NCBI GenBank assembly: GCA_021770615.1 | Contig: JAETQR010000040.1 | Location: 1-38,388 of the forward strand | Direction: 5' to 3' | Length of the DNA stretch: 38,388 bases | DNA from: Lachnospiraceae bacterium | GTDB lineage: Bacteria > Bacillota_A > Clostridia > Lachnospirales > Lachnospiraceae | In this document: positions 24,819-32,052 of the stretch, piece after piece | Layout: each line of letters opens with the position of its first letter | How positions within the stretch are numbered: the stretch's first letter is position 1 | Position numbers and translations under genes: made by a program | The notes under the pieces: model-generated | The model's input: the letters and a program-made list of their open reading frames with translations, nothing else | Told to the model about the DNA's origin: nothing | Database searches by the model: none

Positions 24819-26934
24819 CGTCTTCAATACCTCCATCTTTAATGGTGTCGTAATTTATCTTATAATCAATTGCTATATTTTTTAAATCCGTAACACATGC
24901 CGGATTTTCCGCACTTTCTCCAAATTGAATAGCTCTTGATAATTCCGCTGCTATGATAGACATACCTTTTTCATTCTCATCCTCCGCCACTACTGGGACC
25001 GTTATTGCATCATATAAATGAGCAAATAGCTTACCAGCGGAGTTCCGAAGTATTCTACCTCTTCTTTGAATAAATTCTCTTGGGTTTTGGGATGAGGCTA
25101 ACACCAGCGCATCTGTTGTAGATGGTATATCTACACCTTCATCCAAACATTTAATTGACACCAGTACCCCACCATTTTGAGAAAAATATTCAAGTGTTGT
25201 ATCTCTGTCGCCTTCCATTTCTGCGTAATATTCATACGCATCAAACCCTGCAGTTCTTGCTTGCGAACATACTTCATTTAACTGCGAAATATTATCACAA
25301 TAAATAATCCATTTCTGTCCAGGCTTGAACTTTTCTTTCAAGAGCTTGATTGCCAAAGGAACCTTTCCAGACGCATTCTTTACAATTCTGGATCTGTTAA
25401 TCAGCAGTTGTTTTAATCTAGGATTAGAATTAATATTAATGTTTCCATTGGCCTTATTCCCCATACGTGCCAGCACTGTACGAATTTCATTTGTTATTGT
25501 ATCCCACTCTTCCTGCTCCCTTGATGAAAGGCTGATTCGCTGCGGATAATAAAAATACCTTGTTAGAACACCACTTTTAATGGCGTCCTCCAATGTAAAC
25601 GGTGGAGGAATCAAACCACCAAAATAACCAAACAAGGCCCGTGTTCCTTCAGGATCACCGTACCTTCTTGGTGTAGCAGACAATCCCAATCTAGCTCCAG
25701 AATCTATTGAAAGGATTTTCCTTCTTTTCGGGCTTCCCATTCTATGCATTTCATCTGCAACCATCATCAGATGCTCCCCTTGACTTAGCCTTTTGATAAA
25801 ATCATTAGAACTAGCCGTATCCATAGTCGCTATGATTATTCGATGTGTATCCTTACTTTTCCGGCTCCAAGAAGCTAATTTTTCTCCCTTTTTCCACTCG
25901 GAATTATTGTCCCCACACAGTAAATATAAAACCTCTATCTCTGTTAAAGTTTTCCTAAGTTCCTTATTCCATTGCTTCAACAAATCCCTAGAAGGAACTA
26001 GTACAAGAACTGTCTCATTCCTCTTAAGCGCATTATTAATTGCACACATTGCTGTGAATGTTTTACCGCTGCCTGTTGCATGCTCAAAAATGCCTCGTCT
26101 ACCATTTTTTTCCCACGCTTCAAGAGCATTTGTCTGGTGCTTACGCGGAGTTCTCGCCTGCGGCCCAAATCCCGGTTTCCATTTTAGCGCCTTATTCTCC
26201 GATACTTTAATCTCTTCAAGTAATTCTTGCCATTTGATTCCGTCTGTTTTGGCCTTTAATATTTCCTTTGCTGCTGACGGAAAACTATATAGTTGAATTC
26301 CAGGAATCATGTGTTTCCACAGCTTGTCAAAAAAAACTGCTGCCTCTTCTACACGTTCACGATCTCTATGATCAAGCCAATTAGGAAAAACGTCTATAGA
26401 TTCTATATTTCCATCTTCTGCTAATCCTTTGAAGGTTTCGTTCATCGATCCTCTAAAGCCTACCATATTGCCTTCAGAATCATAAAAAACGCCAACCTTA
26501 TCGTGGAATAAACGCTTCGCAGATGGGGATTCATTTCCCGTTGGAACCGCAATCCTCACGTCAATTATTCCTTCGACAACTAAATATGCTAAAAGCTTTG
26601 AAGGTGCTGACAAATCCGGGCTACCAAGCATGCCTTCAACTTCTTTTATTATTGCATTTGCAAGAATTTCATCGTTTCTTGCGGAATAGCCATCAGATAA
26701 CGCCAATTCATCAGCTTCTGAAATATACGGTGAGCAAATCACCCGCATCTTCCCTTTGTTTTCTATAAAATCCTTCAATGCATCCCAAGCTATAATATAG
26801 ATAGTACTTCCAAAATATCCTGATATTCTATCATATCTATTGGCATTTCTCATACACGGTAAATAGAAGTCATTTGCAATATCATTTTCCGCCTTATTAT
26901 AGGAAGTTGCATAATTTAAGTCATCTAGAGCCAT
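24805..26934 (-). CDS. PLD-nuclease/DEAD helicase fusion restriction protein
   Basis: Product of 709 aa. The N-terminal ~210 residues form a phospholipase D-like nuclease with FHDK (H144, K146) and GSMN (162-165), the HxK...GSxN pattern, preceded by SGYFGS. The SF2 helicase follows with Walker A ATGSGKT at 286-292, ADEMH near 393-397, SATPRR at 419-424, a helicase C domain with SIKCLDEGVDIPST, and motif VI QRRGRILRN. PLD nucleases paired with helicases are known in ATP-dependent restriction systems such as NgoAVII/CglI, where they are separate proteins; here they are fused. The ATG has GGAGG six bases upstream and overlaps the preceding gene by 14 bases. Confidence 0.88.
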   Translation of the reverse strand: MALDDLNYATSYNKAENDIANDFYLPCMRNANRYDRISGYFGSTIYIIAWDALKDFIENKGKMRVICSPYISEADELALSDGYSARNDEILANAIIKEVEGMLGSPDLSAPSKLLAYLVVEGIIDVRIAVPTGNESPSAKRLFHDKVGVFYDSEGNMVGFRGSMNETFKGLAEDGNIESIDVFPNWLDHRDRERVEEAAVFFDKLWKHMIPGIQLYSFPSAAKEILKAKTDGIKWQELLEEIKVSENKALKWKPGFGPQARTPRKHQTNALEAWEKNGRRGIFEHATGSGKTFTAMCAINNALKRNETVLVLVPSRDLLKQWNKELRKTLTEIEVLYLLCGDNNSEWKKGEKLASWSRKSKDTHRIIIATMDTASSNDFIKRLSQGEHLMMVADEMHRMGSPKRRKILSIDSGARLGLSATPRRYGDPEGTRALFGYFGGLIPPPFTLEDAIKSGVLTRYFYYPQRISLSSREQEEWDTITNEIRTVLARMGNKANGNININSNPRLKQLLINRSRIVKNASGKVPLAIKLLKEKFKPGQKWIIYCDNISQLNEVCSQARTAGFDAYEYYAEMEGDRDTTLEYFSQNGGVLVSIKCLDEGVDIPSTTDALVLASSQNPREFIQRRGRILRNSAGKLFAHLYDAITVPVVAEDENEKGMSIIAAELSRAIQFGESAENPACVTDLKNIAIDYKINYDTIKDGGIEDDDEE

Positions 26935-27469
26935 TGATATCCTCCAAAATGCTTTTTTTCATTATATTGATTCTTTCCTTTATCGCTTCATACAAATATT
27001 GTGGACGTGCAGAAACGATAATTTCATTATTTGTTCTTCTGCTACATACAAATTTCTTATAGGTTGCCATAATAATAGCATCGGACTTCACCTGTATATT
27101 ACTGCTAAAAGATATTACGTCATGCTTGTCAGCATCCCATAACACAAACACTCCACCATCACCTTCTTGTGCATAAGCAGCAAGAATAGGCATGCGCCCA
27201 TCAGAATAGTCTAATCTCGCTTTTTCTTTTTTCTTTTGCCCTGGTAAAATTAGCTGAGCCTTATACTCATCAGCAGCACGTCCACCAGGTGGATTAGTCA
27301 AATTAAAAAGATATGCCCTTAATCTGTATTCCGCTCCTGTAGGTGCCTGTAGATCAATCAGCAAAGGGGCACTATCATCATCACTTGACCACTTAATGTA
27401 ACCTCTAAGTCCCTCCAAAAAGATTTTATTAAGCTCCTGTTTCCTTAATTTTTTCGGATTATCAGGCAT
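26921..27469 (-). CDS. Unknown methyltransferase-linked protein (182 aa)
   Basis: Starts MPDNPKKLRKQELNKIF. The body contains APTGAEYRLRAYLFNLTNPP, a charged RAADEYKAQLILPGQ strand, then DGRMPILAAYAQEGDGGVFVLWDADKHDVI and FSSNIQVKSDAI. The alternating beta strands and QVK-like triplet resemble a small restriction-type or DNA-recognition fold, but no catalytic set is secure. AGGAGG stands nine bases before the ATG at 27469; a start at 27475 is too close to it. It overlaps the methyltransferase upstream by eight bases and the PLD-helicase downstream by 14, so it probably provides specificity or a bridge between modification and restriction. Confidence 0.7.
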   Translation of the reverse strand: MPDNPKKLRKQELNKIFLEGLRGYIKWSSDDDSAPLLIDLQAPTGAEYRLRAYLFNLTNPPGGRAADEYKAQLILPGQKKKEKARLDYSDGRMPILAAYAQEGDGGVFVLWDADKHDVISFSSNIQVKSDAIIMATYKKFVCSRRTNNEIIVSARPQYLYEAIKERINIMKKSILEDINGSR

Positions 27470-28316
27470 TCGCATTCACCTCCTGGCGAGTCTCCTTTAG
27501 CCACTGTTTTGCATCCTCCACATAATCACTAACAAGATCAAACCCAGCAAATCTTCTCCCAAGCTTTACTGCCATATAGCCGGTAGTCCCACTACCGAGC
27601 CAAGGATCAACCACCAAATCCCCCTCGTTAGTAGTAGCTTTTATATATTTTTCTGGCAAATAAAACGGCTGTGTAGCCTGATGATTTCCAATCCTCGCTG
27701 ATACCGGACCAGTTATTATATTTTTGGGCAATGCACCCAATGGATTCGGCTGAATCTTTTTATTCTTTCTGACATATGTATTTCCATTTGACCTTGGCTT
27801 ATATTCATATCCCTCATAGGTTTTTACACTATGCGATTCATAGGGGCGCCTTATAGCATCCAAATTAATACTCCACTTTGGCGCAACTGAAAACCATAAA
27901 TTCTGCTCATAAGCGTCCTGACATGCAACGCGTAAGCCTGTTGGTGCAGGATTTTCCTTGACCCATATTTCAATATCTACGCAATGTAATCCCCAATCCT
28001 CCTCAAGCTTTATCGCAAGCTTTTCAACTACAAGCGACCTTTTTGATGAAGTTATTGATGTTGATTTTTCTCTGTTAGCCTTAACATTAATAACCAGGAA
28101 GCCATCATCTGTAAGCTTTGGAATAGCTGCATCAATAAATGGACTTATTTTATCAATATACTCTGCCGATTTCCAATTTCCATAATCACGATCTGCATTT
28201 GGGTATGGCGGAGAACCGTACACCAGCTTTATAGATCTATCTGGTAATGCAAGCATTCCACTTGCACCATCCTGACATGCGACAGCAAAGCCATCTCTAT
28301 TTATCTGATTGATCAT
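27462..28316 (-). CDS. DNA methyltransferase B, beta-class SPPY type (N4-cytosine/N6-adenine)
   Basis: Product of 284 aa, S-adenosylmethionine-dependent amino methyltransferase. Catalytic motif IV GSPPY is at 34-38 and the AdoMet-binding motif I VDPWLGSGTTG at about 236-246 follows it, which defines the beta class. FAGFDL corresponds to motif II. SPPY in place of DPPY is frequent among N4-cytosine enzymes but does not prove the target. AAGGAG nine bases before the ATG at 28316 supports this start over a TTG two codons earlier. It overlaps the companion methyltransferase upstream by 20 bases. Confidence 0.88.
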   Translation of the reverse strand: MINQINRDGFAVACQDGASGMLALPDRSIKLVYGSPPYPNADRDYGNWKSAEYIDKISPFIDAAIPKLTDDGFLVINVKANREKSTSITSSKRSLVVEKLAIKLEEDWGLHCVDIEIWVKENPAPTGLRVACQDAYEQNLWFSVAPKWSINLDAIRRPYESHSVKTYEGYEYKPRSNGNTYVRKNKKIQPNPLGALPKNIITGPVSARIGNHQATQPFYLPEKYIKATTNEGDLVVDPWLGSGTTGYMAVKLGRRFAGFDLVSDYVEDAKQWLKETRQEVNANA

Positions 28317-29241
28317 TTGCAATTTCTCCTTCTTTGTCAGTCGCCTGTCGTTCTTCTTCCTCTTGTTCCAGTCTTGCTGATGCTAATTCACAATACTCAG
28401 AATTAGCATCAATTCCTATCCACCTACGATTATTCTTACTTGCTACTGCTGCTGTAGTTCCAGACCCGGAGAAGGGATCTAATACTATTTCGCCCTCCAT
28501 GCTTCCAGATAATATAAAGAATTCAGCCAACTTTTCTGGGAAACGTGCCGGATGAGCAATATGCTTTTCTTTGCATAGTTTTATAAACATATCATTGCTG
28601 CTTGTGTTGGCAATTTCAATTACGGAACCAGGATCTGCTCCCCCATTATTTGTCCACACCTTTTCGCAGTTAAAGTTGTGTGTACTTGGTCTAGTGTTTT
28701 GATTACGATCTCCTTTTCCCTTGCCTTCTAGGTACTTTTGCATATCTTTACTATAGGGCTTACGGATAGGATCCATATCAAATGTCCATTTGTCAGATTT
28801 TGCAAACCAAAAACAATATTCATGTGATTTTTTTGTTCTCCCATAGCCACCTCGGGAGTATACATTTGGCGGGGTCGCTGGATTATACCAAATATAATCT
28901 CGAACAAGATGAAAGCCAACTTGATTACAAAGAGCTACAACGAGTTCAAATACATATAAATGCTGAAATCCATCAACAACCTTGTCATTAATATTTAAAA
29001 CAAAACTCCCATCATCCTTCAATAATTTATATATCTGCTTCGCTTTTGGAATAAACCACTTAACATAATCATTTGGATCAATAGATGATTCTGTCCTTCC
29101 ATAATCACGCTGATCAGCATAAGGTGGAGAAGTTAACACCAGGTCAATACTTTTTTCTGGCATGGTCTTCATTACTTCTTCACAGTCTCCAATAATAAAT
29201 CTATTTTCAAAATCTTTTAGTGTGCTTTTTCGTCTGCCCAA
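28297..29241 (-). CDS. DNA methyltransferase A, beta-class TSPPY type
   Basis: Product of 314 aa. Motif IV TSPPY is at 37-41 and motif I LDPFSGSGTTAA near 254-265, with GIDANSEYCELA as motif II: beta-class amino methyltransferase, probably N4-cytosine. It is paralogous in plan to the next gene, yet the inserts between motifs differ (here a Gly/Lys-rich KYLEGKGKGDRNQNT loop), so the two may methylate different strands of an asymmetric site. The start is TTG at 29241, preceded by GAGGTG; no ATG is better placed. The HTH controller lies 24 bases upstream. Confidence 0.88.
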   Translation of the reverse strand: MGRRKSTLKDFENRFIIGDCEEVMKTMPEKSIDLVLTSPPYADQRDYGRTESSIDPNDYVKWFIPKAKQIYKLLKDDGSFVLNINDKVVDGFQHLYVFELVVALCNQVGFHLVRDYIWYNPATPPNVYSRGGYGRTKKSHEYCFWFAKSDKWTFDMDPIRKPYSKDMQKYLEGKGKGDRNQNTRPSTHNFNCEKVWTNNGGADPGSVIEIANTSSNDMFIKLCKEKHIAHPARFPEKLAEFFILSGSMEGEIVLDPFSGSGTTAAVASKNNRRWIGIDANSEYCELASARLEQEEEERQATDKEGEIANDQSDK

Positions 29242-29265
29242 GATAACACCTCTTCCTAATCTATT

Positions 29266-29496
29266 TTAACCCTCATGAACATCATGCTGTTCTACGGGCT
29301 CTAATTCCATAATGTCAGAGAGTTCACAATCTAGTGCATTACATATTCGTACAAGCACATCTGTAGTAACATTCTCATTCTTACCCAGCTTGGCCATAGA
29401 GGATGAGCTAATGCCAGTTGCTGCCCTAAGATCCTTTTTTTTCATATCCTTATCTATAAGCATTTTCCATAGTTTCTTATAACTTACGCCAGACAT
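29266..29496 (-). CDS. Cro/C1-type HTH controller of the defence island
   Basis: Product of 76 aa, a single HTH domain: YKKLWKMLIDKDMKKKDLRAA, then ISSSSMAKLGKNENVTTDVLVRICNALDC, the YozG/Xre-type pattern. Short HTH proteins preceding methyltransferases often time modification before restriction, as C-proteins do. AGGAGG stands four bases before the ATG. It is the promoter-proximal gene of the leftward island, and a 12-bp palindrome in its own leader is a likely operator. Confidence 0.85.
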   Translation of the reverse strand: MSGVSYKKLWKMLIDKDMKKKDLRAATGISSSSMAKLGKNENVTTDVLVRICNALDCELSDIMELEPVEQHDVHEG

Positions 29497-29539
29497 ATAT
29501 CCTCCTATCTATTGGAACATCTTTTGACAAATTTGGTGA

Positions 29540-29606
29540 TTGCTATAGCAAATTAAAAATCTGTTTTCTCAGAATTTATTATAACCCAACTTGCTCCATT
29601 TCTCAA
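29540..29606 (-). promoter_or_regulatory. Promoter and palindromic operator of the defence island
   Basis: Minus-strand -35 TTGAGA (plus 29601-29606), 17-bp spacer, perfect -10 TATAAT (plus 29578-29583). About 25 bases downstream of the -10, in the leader of the HTH gene, is the perfect palindrome TTGCTATAGCAA (29540-29551), a plausible roadblock operator for the HTH controller. Confidence 0.7.
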
Positions 29607-29626
29607 TTATTTTCAATTAATTTCTA

Positions 29627-29685
29627 TTGACAATTCTTACATAGTATGCTAATTTATTGTTAACTGTAAGCCGTACGGTTAACAA
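29627..29685 (+). promoter_or_regulatory. Promoter and operator copy 1 for the XRE-ImmA pair
   Basis: Plus-strand -35 TTGACA (29627-29632), 17-bp spacer, weak -10 TAATTT (29650-29655). Directly downstream an inverted repeat TTGTTAAC (29657-29664) / GTTAACAA (29678-29685) with a central CCGTACGG palindrome covers the start region. Nearly the same site recurs at 30861-30887. The back-to-back -35 boxes of this and the leftward promoter are 20 bases apart. Confidence 0.7.
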
Positions 29686-29703
29686 AGAGAGGTGGACATA
29701 CTT

Positions 29704-30069
29704 ATGGAAGAAATAACATTTGGAAAATATTTATCGCAGCTACGTGAAAAGAAGGATGTAACCTTGCGAGAACTCGCTCGTCAAATTGGTGTTTCAGCAC
29801 CTTTCCTTAGTGATGTTGAGAAGGATCGAAAACCTCCTCTTACAGCAGAGCGCCTCGAAAAAGTAGCCGAAGCACTTCATCTATCAAAGGAAGAACGTGA
29901 TGAAATGAACATACTCATTGGAAAACAAAGAGGTACCATTGCTCCTGACCTACCAGAATATATCATGCATGATTATGTTAGTAATGCCTTGCGCACAGCT
30001 AAGGATCTCGATGCCGGTGAAGAAGAATGGTTGCATTTTGTCGAAGAATTAAAAAAGAAGAAGAGGTAA
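29704..30069 (+). CDS. XRE-family repressor
   Basis: Product of 121 aa. The N-terminal HTH is FGKYLSQLREKKDVTLRELA, then GVSAPFLSDVEKDRKPPLTA, typical of ImmR-like repressors. The C-terminal helical part LPEYIMHDYVSNALRTAKDLD and the EEEWLHFVEELKKKKR tail are probably the oligomerisation and protease-recognition region. The ATG at 29704 follows GAGAGGTGG. The metalloprotease gene begins three bases after its stop, so this is an ImmR/ImmA-type pair: the repressor is inactivated by the protease on a stress or invasion signal, releasing the genes behind the shared operator. Confidence 0.88.
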   Translation: MEEITFGKYLSQLREKKDVTLRELARQIGVSAPFLSDVEKDRKPPLTAERLEKVAEALHLSKEERDEMNILIGKQRGTIAPDLPEYIMHDYVSNALRTAKDLDAGEEEWLHFVEELKKKKR

Positions 30070-30072
30070 GCC

Positions 30073-30816
30073 ATGTATCAGCCAATGTTTACTTTAGATG
30101 CTAAAGGCATTCCAATTATTTCAAATGTCGAGATTGATACTTTAGGTGAACGACTTGTTGCCGATTTTTCTCCACTTGATATTTTTACACCGAAAGCGAT
30201 TGATATCGATCGCTTCATAACAAAGTATCTGAAGTTAAAGCAAGACTTTTATTATCTCTCCCATTGTGGTGTCTATCTTGGAACTACAATATTTCAGGAA
30301 ACACACCGCCTACCTGTCTTCAACCCTGAGACCATTTCAGCCGAATATGCACATGTAGAAGCTGGCACAGTTATCATTGATAGTTCACTAATGGTTGATA
30401 ACCAGGAGCATAGATACCGTTTTACAATGGGACATGAAGGGGGGCATTCTATTCTACATCCTTCCTACTACCTTAATTCCATTGGAATGGTTGATGAAGA
30501 GCGTTCAAATGCTTATGTGCGCTGTAGAGCAGATTTTAAAGCTTCAAAAAATGAAGCCTTGCAAAGTAACTATCATCTATCCGACAAACAACGTTTAGAA
30601 CAGCAAGCTAATTACTTTGCCTCCGCTATACTAATGCCTCGATGCACTGTTAAAATGGCTTTAGCCAGAGTTCCAAACAAAGGTCAAAAGGATTGGGGCT
30701 ATCATGCATCTATGCATTTAAGCAAAATATTCAATACCTCGCAAGAGTCAGCATTCTATAGATTGAAGGCGCTTGGATACATAGACAAATCCACACCCTT
30801 CACACCATTTTCATAA
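30073..30816 (+). CDS. ImmA/IrrE-family metalloprotease
   Basis: Product of 247 aa. The zinc motif HEGGH (HExxH form) lies in FTMGHEGGHSILHP near residue 120. The later QQANYFASAILMPR supplies the third ligand region typical of ImmA/IrrE. In ICEBs1 and similar elements this class cleaves the cognate XRE repressor to trigger induction. It is linked to the XRE gene with GAGGT five bases before the ATG. A hairpin at 30826-30844 follows. Inference: it controls element induction or the neighbouring cargo, not sugar or general proteolysis. Confidence 0.87.
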   Translation: MYQPMFTLDAKGIPIISNVEIDTLGERLVADFSPLDIFTPKAIDIDRFITKYLKLKQDFYYLSHCGVYLGTTIFQETHRLPVFNPETISAEYAHVEAGTVIIDSSLMVDNQEHRYRFTMGHEGGHSILHPSYYLNSIGMVDEERSNAYVRCRADFKASKNEALQSNYHLSDKQRLEQQANYFASAILMPRCTVKMALARVPNKGQKDWGYHASMHLSKIFNTSQESAFYRLKALGYIDKSTPFTPFS

Positions 30817-30825
30817 TAATATGCG

Positions 30826-30850
30826 ACAGCGGATCTTCCGCTGTTAATTA
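30826..30850 (+). terminator. Terminator-like hairpin after the protease gene
   Basis: ACAGCGGA (30826-30833) and TCCGCTGT (30837-30844) form a perfect 8-bp stem with a TCT loop, followed by a weak TAATTATT tract. It separates the XRE-ImmA unit from the next operator-controlled gene. Confidence 0.55.
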
Positions 30851-30860
30851 TTACCTCATG

Positions 30861-30887
30861 TGTTAACTGTTAGGCTTACGATTAACA
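30861..30887 (+). promoter_or_regulatory. Operator copy 2 upstream of a small gene
   Basis: TGTTAAC (30861-30867) and ATTAACA (30881-30887) match the arms of operator 1, at the same 20-base arm spacing and with a related centre (GTAAGCCGTACG versus GTTAGGCTTACG). A strong ribosome site, AAAGGAGG, follows, so the XRE repressor probably controls this gene too. Confidence 0.65.
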
Positions 30888-30903
30888 AGAAAGGAGGACC
30901 ATT

Positions 30904-31092
30904 ATGGATGTAAGGACAAATGGTGATTCTGGAAAACTTCTTTTTACCTGGAACCCAGAAGAAAGCACTATTGATATAGTAAAACGAGGGATGTTTTATA
31001 GAATAAAGCTTTTACATGATCTTAAACATCCCTTCACAATAATAGATCATCATCCTCAACAGATGAACTACAAGAAAAAAAGCGAAGACTAA
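30904..31092 (+). CDS. Small protein under the XRE operator (62 aa)
   Basis: A 62-codon ORF: MDVRTNGDSGKLLFTWNPEE followed by STIDIVKRGMFYRIKLL and a basic tail, QMNYKKKSED. The beta-rich first half with WNPEE and the central YRIKLL stretch suggest a small adaptor. The ATG has AAAGGAGG six bases upstream, one of the strongest sites in the window. It stands alone between operator 2 and a strong terminator (31128-31174), so it is a single-gene unit repressed by the XRE protein. I do not recognise it. Candidate roles are anti-repressor, excision-type factor or toxin. Confidence 0.65.
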   Translation: MDVRTNGDSGKLLFTWNPEESTIDIVKRGMFYRIKLLHDLKHPFTIIDHHPQQMNYKKKSED

Positions 31093-31127
31093 AACTTTAC
31101 AATCTAATATCTTCATAGAACTGCTAG

Positions 31128-31174
31128 ACGGTCAGATGAACAAAGCCCATCCGCTTGTTCTCTGGCCGTTTTTT
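31128..31174 (+). terminator. Strong intrinsic terminator
   Basis: ACGGTCAGATGAACA (31128-31142) pairs with TGTTCTCTGGCCGT (31156-31169), mostly Watson-Crick, and ends in TTTTTT (31169-31174). It terminates the single-gene unit at 30904-31092. Confidence 0.8.
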
Positions 31175-31350
31175 ATTTCTCTAATCATGATTATTTATTT
31201 TCTTTTTTGTCCCGAGCATGACTATAAACTACTCCATCACATTCAGCTGCCGGACGCGGCATCTTCTTAGAACTGCAATGTGATGAACCTATTAACCGCA
31301 TCAGGGGCTAAGAAGCCTGATTGCTTATTTTACGGAACGGAGACGGATCC
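31175..31350 (+). other. Structured leader upstream of the sigma/HTH-like gene
   Basis: The stretch has no ORF. Two stable hairpins can form: CATCACATT (31235-31243) with AATGTGATG (31277-31285), and GCATCAGG...GGCT with AGCC...TGATTGC (31298-31324). CGGAACG at 31333-31339 complements CGTTCCG at 31397-31403 and could mask the ribosome site of the 30-codon ORF. It looks like a regulatory 5' leader. Confidence 0.45.
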
Positions 31351-31443
31351 ATGAATAAGACAATCGATGCAAATCTGAAGTTCATATCGAACCCTTCGTT
31401 CCGCACACAGCGGGCGGAGGCCGCAAGATATGAAATTCAATGA
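31351..31443 (+). CDS. Short leader ORF (30 aa) coupled to the next gene
   Basis: A 30-codon ORF, MNKTIDANLKFISNPSFRTQ plus a short tail. GGAG lies eight bases before the ATG. It overlaps the next start (31430) by 14 bases and encodes that gene's GGAGG ribosome site inside its own reading frame, typical of translational coupling. It may be a leader peptide rather than a functional protein. Confidence 0.45.
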   Translation: MNKTIDANLKFISNPSFRTQRAEAARYEIQ

Positions 31444-32032
31444 AAATGTACAGACAAGTACTGAAAATCATCAGTCAACCAATGACAACCATAACTACGA
31501 TAACCGTCGTAGTTTCAACAATCTTCCACTGCACCCGGGCGAATGCCTGGTACCAATTCGTGTAGATTGGGAAATGGTCAAGCACTTCAATATGTGCAGA
31601 GATAACCTTGAGACCTGGCACATCGGACCTAATAAAGTCCTCGTTGCCTTTGCACCGGTAGCAATTAAGGCAAAAGAGGCATCCATCAAAGCCTTCTATC
31701 GTGATGTACGCGAATACTTCGCATCCTTCCATACTGACGATACTCTTTCCTTAGATCAGTTCTTGGAAGAAGCATCGTCAGAAGATGGCAAAGGTTTTGA
31801 ACCTGCTTCATCTGAGAATCTGGAAGAAACCGTTTTACTTCGCATGATTATCAATGACCTGTTAAAGCAGGTACATATCATCAACCCGAAGTACGGTCGC
31901 ATCTTGGATCTCATTTGTGAAAATTACACCAAAGGGCAGATTCTCGAAGAATTGCACCTTGGCAAATCGCAGGGCTACGCTGATATCAAGGCGGCACAGG
32001 AGCTTGCTAAGAAACTTTATTTCGGCGAATAA
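31430..32032 (+). CDS. HTH/sigma-4-like hypothetical protein
   Basis: Product of 200 aa with an Asn/Gln-rich N-terminus, a central domain (LHPGECLVPIRVDWEMVKHF, then AFAPVAIKAKEASIKAFYRDVREYF) and a C-terminal helix-turn-helix region IINPKYGRILDLICENYTKG followed by QILEELHLGKSQGYADIKAAQ, similar in style to sigma region 4. From memory such proteins accompany partition genes in conjugative and plasmid-like elements of Clostridia. GGAGG stands nine bases before the ATG. A perfect terminator follows. Its function is uncertain; a transcription factor is the best guess. Confidence 0.65.
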   Translation: MKFNENVQTSTENHQSTNDNHNYDNRRSFNNLPLHPGECLVPIRVDWEMVKHFNMCRDNLETWHIGPNKVLVAFAPVAIKAKEASIKAFYRDVREYFASFHTDDTLSLDQFLEEASSEDGKGFEPASSENLEETVLLRMIINDLLKQVHIINPKYGRILDLICENYTKGQILEELHLGKSQGYADIKAAQELAKKLYFGE

Positions 32033-32052
32033 GTCTCTGACTTAACCCGAAA

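Noticed and set aside
24609..24836. Small helical protein plus neighbour as a toxin-antitoxin pair
   Set aside because: It is embedded by overlaps between helicase and ATPase genes and has no antitoxin-type DNA-binding domain or operator.
21519..29496. Classic Dnd phosphorothioation, BREX or DISARM system
   Set aside because: No cysteine desulfurase, DndC-type PAPS reductase-like protein, PglZ, BrxL or DrmAB-like gene is present.
31175..31350. Known riboswitch
   Set aside because: The hairpins do not match the core of any riboswitch class I know, and the downstream gene is not metabolic; kept only as a structured leader.
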